Counted from the stretch's first letter, positions 1 through 9,094 are shown. The stretch is 64,000 nucleotides of DNA from Sporosarcina oncorhynchi (GCF_033304615.1 NZ_CP129118.1:2600001-2664000); one strand, 5' to 3'. Numbers and translations are program-made. Notes: generated by a model not told the origin, from the letters alone.

Positions 1-590
1 GCCAATTGATCCTTTGCAGGGTAATCATAAATCGTCGTGCGGTAGACAAGAAGAATGCCCAACAGCAAAATGAGACACGCGATAATTGTGAGTCCGACTG
101 ACAGCCGATTGTCCAAGTCTGTCGCAAGCAGCAGACCATAGAAGAAGATGAACAAGTGGACGAGCAATAGCCCATTCATCCACAGGCGGCGGTTTAACGA
201 AGTGACAGGACGTACTGTCACATAAAGAATTGCAGCGCTGACGATAACAGCGGCAACAAGCCAGATAATATGCGCATCTCCCATGACAAACAACTGACTT
301 GCATACACACTATAGGCGTATAACAGAGATGCTACAGCGAGTCCCAACATCATGCCTTTGCGTTTCGGATACATCGCTTCTTGCAACTGATTACCGACTT
401 CCTGTTCAGTTCCGAAATTTGTCATAGCTGTTCGCATAGCCTCCTCTTCCGAATAGCCCTCATTCTTATAGTCAATGAACGAGCACTCCAAATGCGAGAG
501 CAATTCTTCATATAAATCTTCACGTTCTTCCCGGTTGCAGTCCGTTTGGCGAACGATACCGGTAACAAATCGTTCAAACGCAGGTTTCAT
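1..590 (-). CDS. HAAS/permease-prefix membrane protein, 3' end outside window
   Basis: The frame opens at an ATG ending at 590 and runs off the left edge, giving about 196 codons. The first ~80 residues are a charged helical domain (ERFVTGIVRQTDC, then EELLSHLECS and AMTNFGTEQEVG) of the HAAS/permease-prefix type usually found with PadR regulators. At least four hydrophobic segments follow. The ATG overlaps the stop of the upstream PadR gene as ATGA, so translation is coupled and the regulator probably controls this gene. The substrate or role is unknown. The C-terminus cannot be seen. Confidence 0.8.
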   Translation of the reverse strand, partial: MKPAFERFVTGIVRQTDCNREEREDLYEELLSHLECSFIDYKNEGYSEEEAMRTAMTNFGTEQEVGNQLQEAMYPKRKGMMLGLAVASLLYAYSVYASQLFVMGDAHIIWLVAAVIVSAAILYVTVRPVTSLNRRLWMNGLLLVHLFIFFYGLLLATDLDNRLSVGLTIIACLILLLGILLVYRTTIYDYPAKDQL

Positions 591-910
591 ATCAAACCTT
601 CCGTGCTTTTCCGCACAAGCCCAGTCATCCATTTCCAGTTTTCCTGTTTGCTTTGCAAAGCAGTTCCACCTTCATCCGTCAGGCGGTAATATTTTCGTCT
701 CCCACCTTCGCCTTCTTGCCAATAAGAAGTAACCCACTCTTTCTTTTCCAGACGCTTCAATGCAGCATACAGCGTTCCTTCACCCATTTCATACGTATCA
801 TCACTTAGTTCTTTCAGCACTTTCACAATTTCGTATCCATACAAATCCCGCTTCGCAATTAATGACAAGAGGATTAAATCAATACTGCCTTTCATCATTT
901 CATTATCCAT
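587..910 (-). CDS. PadR-family transcriptional regulator
   Basis: A 107-residue protein with the PadR winged helix: KGSIDLILLSLIAKRDLYGYEI at the N-terminus (residues 7-28), the recognition-helix region GEGTLYAALKRLEKKEW and the wing GGRRKYYRLTDEG. It starts at ATG 910 behind GAGGTGG. PadR proteins bind as dimers and usually repress their own operon, which here includes the overlapping HAAS membrane gene. A second PadR/HAAS-like pair lies at 46285-47632. The effector is unknown. Confidence 0.9.
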   Translation of the reverse strand: MDNEMMKGSIDLILLSLIAKRDLYGYEIVKVLKELSDDTYEMGEGTLYAALKRLEKKEWVTSYWQEGEGGRRKYYRLTDEGGTALQSKQENWKWMTGLVRKSTEGLI

Positions 911-931
911 ATAAACCCACCTCTTTTTTAC

Positions 932-960
932 ATCGTATCACGTGGTACAACGCAATGCAA
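932..960 (-). promoter_or_regulatory. PadR operon promoter with embedded dyad
   Basis: On the minus strand TTGCAT (955-960) and TACGAT (932-937) are separated by 17 nt. The near-perfect 14-bp dyad GTACCACGTGATAC (935-948) lies in the spacer and overlaps the -10, the expected place for an autoregulatory PadR operator. Sequence reading only. Confidence 0.5.
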
Positions 961-971
961 TGTATATCATT

Positions 972-1015
972 AAAAAAAGCAGGCACCTTGACAATCATCC
1001 TGTCAGAGTGCCTGC
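972..1015 (-). terminator. Rho-independent terminator of yfmM
   Basis: A GC-rich inverted repeat (GCAGGCAC paired with GTGCCTGC, plus an inner TGACA/TGTCA) is followed on the minus strand by seven T residues, just after the ABC-F stop codon. Confidence 0.85.
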
Positions 1016-1026
1016 AATTACTATCA

Positions 1027-2583
1027 TTAGAACATTTTTGTCGTCCAGTTTTCACCGTTCCAAATATCCGTCACGACACCTTCATAGAAATCCGGTTCGT
1101 GAGAAATGAGTAGAACGCTGCCTTTGTATTCCTTTAAAGCACGTTTTAATTCGTTTTTAGCATCGACGTCAAGATGGTTTGTCGGCTCATCTAGCACAAG
1201 CAAATTCGTTTCTCGATTGATCAATTTGCATAACCGTACTTTCGACCGTTCTCCCCCGCTCAATACTTTCACTTTACTTTCGATATGCTTCGTCGTCAGT
1301 CCGCATCGGGCAAGTGCCGCACGCACTTCATATTGAGTGAAATGCGGGAACTCTTCCCACACTTCTTCGAGACAAGTATTGTTGGAATCTGTTTTCGACT
1401 CCTGTTCAAAGTATCCAATTTCCAAATGATCGCCAAGTTCGACGGATCCTGCAAGAGACGGAATTTCGCCAAGGATACTTTTCAGCAATGTCGTTTTTCC
1501 GATGCCGTTTGCACCAGACAGCGCAATCTTTTGACCGCGTTCCATTGTCAATTCCAACTCCCTGGACAATGGCTCATCATATCCGATAATCAGATCTTTC
1601 GTTTGGAATAAATACCTGCCGGGCGTCCTCGCTAACTTGAAGTCAAATTGCGGTTTCGGCTTTTCGGCATCCAGTTCAATAATCTCCATTTTGTCTAATT
1701 TCTTCTGGCGTGACATAGCCATACGGCTTGTTGCGGCATTCGCTTTATTGCGTGCTACGAAATCTTTCAAGCTCGAGATTTCTTTTTGTTGCTTCTTAAA
1801 AGCCGCTTCCACTTGCTGCTTTTTCATCTCATGCACACGAAGGAATTCGTCATAATCTCCTGGATAGCGTGTAATCTGCTGATTCTCCATATGATAAATC
1901 AGGTTAATAACACTGTTTAAGAATGGGATATCATGCGAAATGAGTATGAATGCATTATCATAGTTCTGCAAATAATTCCGCAGCCATTCAATATGCTCCA
2001 CGTCCAAATAGTTTGTTGGTTCATCGAGCAACAGAATGTCAGGTTTCTCCAGCAACAGTTTGCCAAGAAGTACTTTTGTCCGCTGCCCACCACTTAAATC
2101 ATTCACATCGCGGTCCAAGCCAAATTCATCTAGTCCGAGACCATTCGCTACTTCATCGACTTTCGAATCGATAATGTAAAAGTCGTTATTCGTTAAATCA
2201 TCTTGCATCTGCCCTGTTTCTTCAAGCAGTTTCTCCAATTCATCCGAATCGACTTCGCCCATCTTGGCGAACAGCATATTCATTTCCGTCTCGATATCAT
2301 AAAGATATTGAAAAGCGGTACGCAATACGTCACGAATGCTCAAACCTTGCTTCAAGACGACATGCTGATCTAGATAGCCAACACGGACTCTCTTCGCCCA
2401 GCCAACTGTTCCAGCGTCCGGTTCCAGCTTGCGCGTGATGATATTCATGAACGTGGATTTCCCTTCGCCATTCGCACCAACAAGACCGATATGCTCGCCC
2501 TGCAATAGACGGAACGAAACGTCATCGAAAATCGCGCGATCCCCGAAGCCGTGACTTAAATTTGTTACTGTTAATAAACCCAT
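1027..2583 (-). CDS. yfmM: ABC-F family ATPase, YfmM-like
   Basis: A 518-residue soluble protein with two ABC ATPase halves and no membrane segments. Half one has Walker A GANGEGKST (~37-45), signature LSGGQ and Walker B DILLLDEPTN. Half two has GANGIGKTT, LSGGERSK and LLVLDEPTNHLD. The linker between them is helical and rich in Lys/Gln. Length and sequence match Bacillus YfmM. ABC-F proteins bind the ribosome and resolve stalled or drug-bound states; whether this one gives antibiotic resistance cannot be told from sequence. It is a single-gene unit with its own terminator. Confidence 0.92.
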   Translation of the reverse strand: MGLLTVTNLSHGFGDRAIFDDVSFRLLQGEHIGLVGANGEGKSTFMNIITRKLEPDAGTVGWAKRVRVGYLDQHVVLKQGLSIRDVLRTAFQYLYDIETEMNMLFAKMGEVDSDELEKLLEETGQMQDDLTNNDFYIIDSKVDEVANGLGLDEFGLDRDVNDLSGGQRTKVLLGKLLLEKPDILLLDEPTNYLDVEHIEWLRNYLQNYDNAFILISHDIPFLNSVINLIYHMENQQITRYPGDYDEFLRVHEMKKQQVEAAFKKQQKEISSLKDFVARNKANAATSRMAMSRQKKLDKMEIIELDAEKPKPQFDFKLARTPGRYLFQTKDLIIGYDEPLSRELELTMERGQKIALSGANGIGKTTLLKSILGEIPSLAGSVELGDHLEIGYFEQESKTDSNNTCLEEVWEEFPHFTQYEVRAALARCGLTTKHIESKVKVLSGGERSKVRLCKLINRETNLLVLDEPTNHLDVDAKNELKRALKEYKGSVLLISHEPDFYEGVVTDIWNGENWTTKMF

Positions 2584-2736
2584 ATATTTTACACCTTATC
2601 CTTCATTCAGAATGATTCTTTTTTAACGGCTATCTCCGCAATGCGGATAACCGAATCCATTCTATAGTATATCGGCAATTGCTCGATACGGATAGAGATT
2701 AAATCAATAATTCCCCAATCTCTTTCCAGTAATCAT

Positions 2737-3252
2737 TCAAATCTCGCTCAACACTTGTAATGTTACGAGCACATGGTCTACGAACTCTTCTAACTCCCCC
2801 ATATTCCCTTCGTTGATTTTCTGCTTGAATCGGACATCGATAACATCCAAATAGCCTTTCAGCTCTTGTCCATACACACAGCTCACTGTTTGTTTTAAGC
2901 GAACGTCTTCTTCCCAGATGGCAAGTACTGCTTCTTTCACTTCTCTACATTGATCATCGATATTATTTATCGGCTTAGTGATTCGCAATGCAACAAGACA
3001 GCCAGGATTTCCGTCTGGCGCTTCCAGTATTTCATCCGCCAGTTCCTGTAGAGAAGCTTCCAATATAATCTCTGCAGATAAATCCCGTTGTCCTTGCAGT
3101 TCAAATTGAATCGCAAACTTCCTTGCTAGCACAGCAAAATCCATCTGGTCGATGCGATTTACAATCGTGATTTTACGATCCAGATTATCTAAATCATATA
3201 GATGATTTTCAAAAGCGACTTTTAGATTGTCAAACACGGTCGGGTCATACAT
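2737..3252 (-). CDS. conserved protein of unknown function, 171 aa
   Basis: An acidic soluble protein with no signal peptide or membrane segment, starting at ATG 3252 behind GGAGGTATTCAC. The predicted content is mixed alpha/beta, with conserved-looking Trp (residue ~120) and two Cys residues. I recognise no family motif. It is transcribed away from pbpC; the 153 bp between its stop and yfmM contain one short hairpin (2631-2652) without a T-run. The function is unknown. The strong ribosome site and coding-like codon use support a real gene. Confidence 0.75.
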   Translation of the reverse strand: MYDPTVFDNLKVAFENHLYDLDNLDRKITIVNRIDQMDFAVLARKFAIQFELQGQRDLSAEIILEASLQELADEILEAPDGNPGCLVALRITKPINNIDDQCREVKEAVLAIWEEDVRLKQTVSCVYGQELKGYLDVIDVRFKQKINEGNMGELEEFVDHVLVTLQVLSEI

Positions 3253-3425
3253 GTGAATACCTCCGATGAAAGTTCATACTCTAATTCCTTTGTATCAGTA
3301 TAGCCGTGAACAGTAAAGTGAAACTGTAGCGCGAAGTAAATTTACGCTATACGGTTTGAGTCCAATTACGATATAGTGATAGCAAAGAGAACTCGAAAAA
3401 ACATTTGCAGAAAGGATGTATTTGA

Positions 3426-5453
3426 ATGAAAAGAAGATGGCTCTCCGCATTATTCGTATTATCGATTATTTTAGTCACAGGCTGTACGAAAGAAGAACCG
3501 GCAACACCTGACGATAGATTGCAAGAATACGTAGCGCTTTGGCAAAATAACGACTTTACAAAGATGTACAATGAATATTTGACCGGAGGAACGACAGCGA
3601 CTTTTAATACGGATCATTTCATTGACCGGCAGGAAAAGTTACAAAAAGATCTTGGAATTGAAAACATAATCGTTACATACGATCCACCGGCAGCGGATAA
3701 AGAATGGAATACAGAAGAGCCAGCACCATTCACTGTCCATATATCCATGGATACTGCAGCAGGACCGTTAGCATTTGATAAGGAATTGGTGATGCTCCAT
3801 GAATTACGTGAGGAAGAAGAGAATTGGTATGCCGAATGGGATCCTTCATTCATCTTGCCTGGACTTGGCACAAAAGAAACTGTCGGCATATCAACGATTT
3901 TATCCAAACGTGGAGAGATTGTTGACCGGAATGGTTTGCCAATCGCGATCAATGGAGCTGGCTATGAAATCGGTCTAGTACCTGAAAGATTCACGGACAG
4001 TTCAAACAAACAGGTGGTTGCTGATCTTCTCGGCGTATCCACGGATTATATCGATAAGCAATTGAATCAAAGCTGGGTGAAACCTTCTTATTTCGTACCG
4101 CTCAAAGTCTTATCCAACACAAAGAAAGATTTGGTCGATCGACTCATTGAATTGCCAGGCGTGACGTACCAGAAATCTGAAATGCGGGAATATCCTTTCG
4201 GTGAAGCTTTGGCACATGTTTCAGGGTACGTTGGGAAGATTACGGCTGAACAATTGGAAAAACTTGAGGGCAAAGGATATACCGAAACCGATCTAATCGG
4301 CAGACAAGGCTTGGAACGCGTACTGGAAGAACGACTTCGCGGGCAGGATGGCATTCGTATCTATATGAAAGAAGCGGAAGCAGGGGCTACACCGATTACC
4401 ATTATCGAGCAGCCTGCTAAAGACGGGGAAATCATTTCATTGACGATTGACGCCAAATTGCAGAAGGCATTATTTGACTCCATGAAAGGTGAACCGGGTG
4501 CAAGTGCGGCAGTCGATCCACAAACAGGCGAGACATTGGCACTTGTAAGTTCTCCTAGTTTTGACCCGACGGAGTTCATGCTTGGTGTCAGTTCAGCACG
4601 ATACAACGAACTTGCCGAAGATCCATTGAAACCTTTGTTCAACCGGTATGCAGCTTCATACGCTCCTGGATCGACATTAAAACCAATCACAGCTGCGATT
4701 GGCATGGAAATCGGCAAACTGAACCCTGAGGAAGGATTGAATATAACCGGAAGAACGTGGCAAAAAGACGCCTCGTGGGGGAATTATCGCGTATCGAGAT
4801 TGCATCCTGAAGCACCGAATCCTATCAACTTGAACAATGCGCTCATCTACTCAGATAATATTTATTTTGCGCAACAAGCTCTGGCAATGGGTCGCCAGAC
4901 ATTCATCGATGGATTGACACGGTATGGATTTGGAGAGGACATCCCTTTCATTCTCAACATCGCTTCTTCACAGATTTCAAATGACGGAAAGATTAGCTCA
5001 GAAGGACAGCTTGCCGATACATCATTCGGTCAAGGGCAGATGCTGACAAATATTGTGCATCTGGCGGCGATGTATGAACCGATTGTTAACGGTGGCACGA
5101 TGTATAAGCCGACACTTCTGCTTGAAGATAAGCATAGTGAAGTTTGGAAAGACGGATTACTTTCGAAGGAAAACGCACAGATTTTACGCACGAACTTGCG
5201 GGATGTTGTCGTCAAAGGCTACGCTCAATCTGCAAACCTTCCTACCATTGCATTTGCTGGGAAAACGGGGACTGCAGAACTAAAAGCAGCGGGCGCAGAC
5301 AGAGGCCATGAAAACGGATTTTTCGTAGCATACGACTCCGATGATCCAGCATATATCATCGCGATGATGATTGAAGGTATCGAAGATGAAGGCGGAAGTA
5401 ACTATGTCGCCGCCATGGTCGCCGATGCGGTAACACTCCATAGAGGACAATAA
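3426..5453 (+). CDS. pbpC: class B penicillin-binding protein, PBP3/MecA-like lipoprotein
   Basis: A 675-residue D,D-transpeptidase acting in peptidoglycan cross-linking outside the membrane. The N-terminus is a lipoprotein signal (lipobox LVTGC near residue 21), followed by an NTF2-like MecA_N domain (~30-145), a dimerisation domain and the transpeptidase domain. Catalytic motifs are complete: S416-T-L-K (SxxK), S476-D-N (SxN) and K613-T-G. The architecture is that of Bacillus PBP3 (pbpC) and staphylococcal PBP2a, so low beta-lactam affinity is possible but cannot be inferred from sequence. Start at ATG 3426 behind AGAAAGGATG. It ends in a terminator shared with the convergent sat fragment. 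Confidence 0.92.
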   Translation: MKRRWLSALFVLSIILVTGCTKEEPATPDDRLQEYVALWQNNDFTKMYNEYLTGGTTATFNTDHFIDRQEKLQKDLGIENIIVTYDPPAADKEWNTEEPAPFTVHISMDTAAGPLAFDKELVMLHELREEEENWYAEWDPSFILPGLGTKETVGISTILSKRGEIVDRNGLPIAINGAGYEIGLVPERFTDSSNKQVVADLLGVSTDYIDKQLNQSWVKPSYFVPLKVLSNTKKDLVDRLIELPGVTYQKSEMREYPFGEALAHVSGYVGKITAEQLEKLEGKGYTETDLIGRQGLERVLEERLRGQDGIRIYMKEAEAGATPITIIEQPAKDGEIISLTIDAKLQKALFDSMKGEPGASAAVDPQTGETLALVSSPSFDPTEFMLGVSSARYNELAEDPLKPLFNRYAASYAPGSTLKPITAAIGMEIGKLNPEEGLNITGRTWQKDASWGNYRVSRLHPEAPNPINLNNALIYSDNIYFAQQALAMGRQTFIDGLTRYGFGEDIPFILNIASSQISNDGKISSEGQLADTSFGQGQMLTNIVHLAAMYEPIVNGGTMYKPTLLLEDKHSEVWKDGLLSKENAQILRTNLRDVVVKGYAQSANLPTIAFAGKTGTAELKAAGADRGHENGFFVAYDSDDPAYIIAMMIEGIEDEGGSNYVAAMVADAVTLHRGQ

Positions 5454-5458
5454 CAAAG

Positions 5459-5490
5459 CAAAGCGGCCAGGAGTAATCTCCGGCCGCTTT
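5459..5490. terminator. bidirectional terminator between pbpC and sat
   Basis: The inverted repeat AAAGCGGCC (5460-5468) / GGCCGCTTT (5482-5490), with an inner GGAG/CTCC, sits between two convergent genes. A/T-rich flanks allow use from both sides. Confidence 0.8.
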
Positions 5491-5499
5491 ACTCATTTC

Positions 5500-6528
5500 T
5501 TACTCTTCATCACTTCCACGGTATCTCTTATAAGGCAGCACATTCCATGTACGGTAATCAAAATCGTCGGCCCGGAGCACTTTCGGAATGTCTCCAAGAA
5601 TTTTCGTTGCGACATTCAACTCTTTCTCCGCTTCTTCCTTGTCTTGATACATGAACTCATCCGATGCTGACTTTGGCGCCTGTTTCACTTTCTCCTTTAG
5701 ATCTTCTACAACCATCTGTTGCTGATGATGTAGAGTCTCACGCGCATCCATCACCCACTCAGGTTGCAAATTGCGGTTCGTATCCCCAACACTCGTATAC
5801 TCGTCGAAAATGTCCTGATAGATTTTATTTGCATTTGCCCGCACATCTAAGTTTACTGCCTCTAGATCCCGGTTTGTCAGCTCCTCGACCGTCAAAGGAT
5901 TTGTGCGTTTGGGTCCTCCGAGCCTTGTCCTGTTTAAATAGAACGGGAAAATGCTCTTGATTGTCTTTCCTACTGGAGAGATTGCGTTCTCAAATTCATC
6001 CAACCCTTTCGGCTGGACGCCTTGTATTGCAATCCTCGCTGATTCCGGACGCACGATTTCCTTTGGTGGCATGATTCCGTGCCGTAGCATCTCCCTTATC
6101 CCTGTACCAGATATGTTGATGCGGTACTGTTCATCATGTGGACAAGATTGTTCCGTCGCTTGCGTATCGCATCTCGTACAATAAAACACTTCGTGAAACA
6201 ACCGGATATCGATACCAAGCTCTTCAGGTTTGAATTGGTCAAAGATCGTGTGGCTCGCATATTTATCATAATAATCCCCTATTCCTGCATGATCCCGCCC
6301 AATAAGCGCATGTGTACAGCCGTAATTCTTCATAATTAGTGCATGCAAAACCGTTTCCCGCGGACCTGCAAAAATATAGGTGACACGAAGCGGAGCTAGA
6401 ATCGATCTGCCCTTCGGATAATAGGTTTCTAGCACACTACGATAAGAAAGCATCCGGAACTCATGACGTGTATACTCCCTCTTTGCCATCTCTACAAGAG
6501 GTTGCAAAAGTAACCCATCAATTTCTTC
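5500..6528 (-). pseudogene. sat: sulfate adenylyltransferase, 3' fragment (disrupted by IS)
   Basis: This is the C-terminal part of an ATP sulfurylase, which makes adenylyl sulfate from ATP and sulfate. It keeps AGPRETVLHAL, the nucleotide-binding GRDHAG, the CTRC...CPHD cysteine pair and SGTGIREMLRHG, followed by a ~170-residue charged C-terminal extension longer than in the 380-residue Bacillus subtilis Sat. An in-frame ATG at 6507 could start a 335-residue fragment, but no ribosome site is visible. The N-terminal third, including the HxxH nucleotide-binding segment, lies beyond the insertion at 8400-9094. Removing 6518-8399 restores one frame of 570 residues. Confidence 0.92.
6518..6528. 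repeat. target-site duplication, left copy
   Basis: TCAATTTCTTC is identical to 8400-8410 and flanks the insertion sequence. Removing the element and one copy rejoins sat in frame. Confidence 0.85.
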
Positions 6529-6563
6529 GACGGCACTGAAAAAGTCCCCTTAGGCAGATCATC

Positions 6564-6606
6564 GCGAGAATGAAAACGACTTGTCGTTTTCCATTCTCGC
6601 TTTTTT
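6564..6606 (+). terminator. inward-facing terminator at left IS end
   Basis: GCGAGAATG (6564-6572) pairs with CATTCTCGC (6592-6600), with an inner AAACGAC/GTCGTTT, followed by six T. It would stop rightward transcripts entering the element before they reach the transposase. Confidence 0.8.
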
Positions 6607-6619
6607 CATCTTGGAAGCC

Positions 6620-6744
6620 GTGGATTTCCGTTCCAGGCAGACGCTTTCCGCGGGCACGGCTTCAATCTCCTCGTCACTGCGTTCCTGCGGGGCTTTCAGC
6701 TCGCGCTGTTCCCGCTGGAGTCGCTGCCTTCCACTCCAATCCAC
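6620..6744. repeat. GC-rich dispersed element inside the IS
   Basis: The ends are short inverted repeats, GTGGATT (6620-6626) and AATCCAC (6738-6744). The core GCTTTCCGCGGG followed by CTCCTCGTC is shared with 21110-21277 and, more weakly, with 33606-33796. It has no plausible coding content. Similar GC-rich stretches recur in Bacillales intergenic DNA (recalled, not checked). Confidence 0.6.
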
Positions 6745-6837
6745 TACAATCTATTTCGAAAATAATCACTTTAACCCCTAAAAATCACGGTCCATTTCCT
6801 ATATACTAAAATTAAGTAAATGTAGGTGGTGCGCCCA

Positions 6838-8292
6838 ATGATTTCAAACCAGGAAACCCTAAATTTAAGTCCTTACATGGCGATTTATGATATCGTCGTG
6901 CCGAAAGATAATATGCTTCGCCAAATAAATGAACTTGTTGATTTTTCCTTTATTTTAGAAGAGCTTAAAACCAAATACTGCTTGGATAATGGGCGTAAAG
7001 CAATTCCGCCCATCCGTATGTTCAAATACTTATTATTAAAAGCTATCTTTGATGTATCTGATGTTGACTTAGTGGAACGCTCCAGATACGACATGTCCTT
7101 TAAATACTTTCTAAATATGGCTCCAGAAGATGACGTCATCGACTCAAGTACCCTTACAAAATTCCGTAGACTACGTCTCAAAGACGTCGGTCTTTTAGAT
7201 ATGTTAATCAAGAAGACGGTTGAAATCGCACTTGAAAAGAAAATCATTAAGAGTAATACAATCATTGTGGACGCAACACATACCAAGGCACGTTACAATC
7301 AGAAATCACCGATAGAATTCCTACAAGAAAAGTCGAAGAATGTCCGAAAAGCTGTCTATAAAATTGATGAATCAATGAAAGATAAATTCCCTGCGAAGTC
7401 CACTTCTAACGAAGTGGATGATGAATTGGCATATTGTGAAAAAGTCATTGAGGCAATTGAAAATGAACCACAAATCTCTCAAGTACCAGCCGTTAAAGAA
7501 CGACTAAATACATTAAAGGAAATAGTGGGGGATACTCAACATCATCTTCAATATTCCGTTGATTCCGATGCACGTGTAGGTCATAAATCAGCGGACTCCT
7601 CTTTCTTCGGTTATAAAACGCATATCGCTATGTGTGATGAGAGAATTATTACAGCGGCAACCGTAACGACAGGCGAAAAAAGTGATGGACAGTACTTACA
7701 GGAATTAATCGAGAAAAGTAAAGCGACTGGAATGAAGATTGATACAGTATTAGGAGACGCTGCATATTCTGGAAAAGATAATCTAATTTATACAAATCAA
7801 GAACAAATTCAATTAATCGCTAAACTCAATCCCATCGTTACAACCGGAGGACATGCGAAAGAATTTGATTTTAATAAAGATGCGGGAATGTTTGTATGCC
7901 CGGCCGGGCATATGGCAACTCGAAAAGCCCGCACGGGCAAGAAGGGACAAAAGAGGAACCAAACAATGACGTTTTATTTTGATGTTGAAAAATGTAAAAC
8001 GTGTCCATTGAGGGAAGGTTGTTACAAGGAAGGAGCTAAAAGTAAAACGTATTCCGTATCGATCAAGTCCACGGAACATGTAGAACAGGCAGCCTTTCAG
8101 GAAACAGAGGAATTTAAAAGGCTTGCACGAAATCGATATAAAATCGAAGCGAAAAATAGTGAGTTGAAAAATCCGCATGGGTACGATCAGGCCCAATCAG
8201 CGGGTTTATTTGGCATGGGCATCCAGGCCGCGACTACCATATTCGCAGTCAATCTGAAACGGATAATAAAACTGGTGAACGAAAAAGAATGA
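6838..8292 (+). CDS. IS1182-family DDE transposase
   Basis: A 484-residue transposase that cuts and joins the ends of its element. The N-terminal ~130 residues are a DUF772-type DNA-binding domain (PPIRMFKYLLLKAIFDVSD, then SSTLTKFRRLRL). The catalytic triad can be placed at D145 (IVDATHTKARY), D307 (VLGDAAYSG) and E437 (KIEAKNSELKN). A cysteine-bearing insertion (FVCPAGHMA, CKTCPLREGC) precedes the Glu, as in this family. ATG 6838 is preferred over the upstream GTG codons because AGGTGGT lies 7-8 nt ahead. The frame is intact, so the element may be active. Confidence 0.93.
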   Translation: MISNQETLNLSPYMAIYDIVVPKDNMLRQINELVDFSFILEELKTKYCLDNGRKAIPPIRMFKYLLLKAIFDVSDVDLVERSRYDMSFKYFLNMAPEDDVIDSSTLTKFRRLRLKDVGLLDMLIKKTVEIALEKKIIKSNTIIVDATHTKARYNQKSPIEFLQEKSKNVRKAVYKIDESMKDKFPAKSTSNEVDDELAYCEKVIEAIENEPQISQVPAVKERLNTLKEIVGDTQHHLQYSVDSDARVGHKSADSSFFGYKTHIAMCDERIITAATVTTGEKSDGQYLQELIEKSKATGMKIDTVLGDAAYSGKDNLIYTNQEQIQLIAKLNPIVTTGGHAKEFDFNKDAGMFVCPAGHMATRKARTGKKGQKRNQTMTFYFDVEKCKTCPLREGCYKEGAKSKTYSVSIKSTEHVEQAAFQETEEFKRLARNRYKIEAKNSELKNPHGYDQAQSAGLFGMGIQAATTIFAVNLKRIIKLVNEKE

Positions 8293-8304
8293 AAATAAAG
8301 GTAG

Positions 8305-8350
8305 AAAAGAGGCACTTTCTGTTCAGATTTGAACAGAAAATGCCTCTTTT
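8305..8350. terminator. terminator hairpin at right IS end
   Basis: AAAAGAGGCA (8305-8314) pairs with TGCCTCTTTT (8341-8350), with an inner TTCTGTTC/GAACAGAA. It can act on both strands, ending transposase transcription and stopping the truncated sat transcript. Confidence 0.85.
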
Positions 8351-8399
8351 TCATTCCGAAAAACTTCTTTATCTAAAAAACGTAAGTTTTTCAGTGCCC

Positions 8400-8410
8400 T
8401 CAATTTCTTC
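8400..8410. repeat. target-site duplication, right copy
   Basis: The same 11 bp as at 6518-6528, directly outside the right end of the insertion sequence. Confidence 0.85.
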
Positions 8411-9094
8411 CAATGCGTTTTTATGAATGTATTCATGACCTCGATGCAAAGGGTTTGCACCTGTTATGAAACCTGCGGCAGAACGGAACTTTTTCACCTC
8501 ATAAAATTCATGCCATGTATCTTTTGGTTCCAACCTAAGCTTTTCAAATGGTCCCCAATCGATGCGTTGCAATAATCGAATCGGGCCAGCTAGCGCGGTA
8601 TCTCCCATCCTTCTATAAATGGCATCGACTCCCGGATGATTGCGGTCTGTTGTGCCGAACAAGTGGGAAGCCCTGTATTCTTTATCATAAGCAAAGATGT
8701 CTTCCAGTTGTAAAATGGCTACCGGTTCGTTATTTTCATCAGCAAGCGTCACTTCGTCTCCAACAGTTAATGTAGCTATAATTTCTCTATTTTTGGAACC
8801 TGTCGGCGCGAAACTGAGCGGCACCGGCCAAACGGTACCGTTTGAGAGGCGGCCTTTTTCAAGCACAGATTTATAATCTTTTTCGTTCATAAAACCATCA
8901 TTAGGCGACAAAACTCCTGTCGCAATCATCTCCAGTGTTATAACCGCTTCCATATCAACCATAATCACTGGCAATTGTCTCGCTCTTTTTAAATCGGCAT
9001 CCCGTTCTTTTCCTAACACAACCTTGTCCACTAACTTGCCGCCATGGGGCTGTTGCGGGTATGACGCAAACTTGTTTTCCGTTGCATTTACCAT
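8400..9094 (-). pseudogene. sat: sulfate adenylyltransferase, 5' fragment (disrupted by IS)
   Basis: The N-terminal 231 residues of ATP sulfurylase: the PUA-like domain (VITLEMIATGVLSPNDGFM) and the start of the catalytic domain with NPLHRGHEYIH, the HxxH that binds ATP phosphates. The usual QTRN before it reads ITGAN here. Translation would continue ten codons into the IS and stop at 8369. ATG 9094 lies behind GGAGGCGTATGA, so promoter and start look healthy. The product lacks the GRDHAG half and should be inactive. No second copy or other sulfate-assimilation gene is in the window. Confidence 0.92.

Larger units (their letters stand above)
6529..8399 (+). mobile_element. IS1182-family insertion sequence, complete, 1871 bp
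   Basis: The element has imperfect terminal inverted repeats sharing GGCACTGAAAAA (left end near 6532, right end read inward from ~8398), one transposase gene, and 11-bp direct repeats outside. Strong hairpins sit just inside both ends (6564-6606 and 8305-8350). Between the left hairpin and the transposase lies a GC-rich dispersed element (6620-6744) whose relatives occur alone at 21110-21277 and 33606-33796. The intact frame and matching target repeats suggest a recent insertion. Confidence 0.93.

Noticed and set aside
2631-2652. Terminator upstream of yfmM
   Set aside because: A short hairpin (TATCC/GGATA type) exists, but no T-run follows on either strand.
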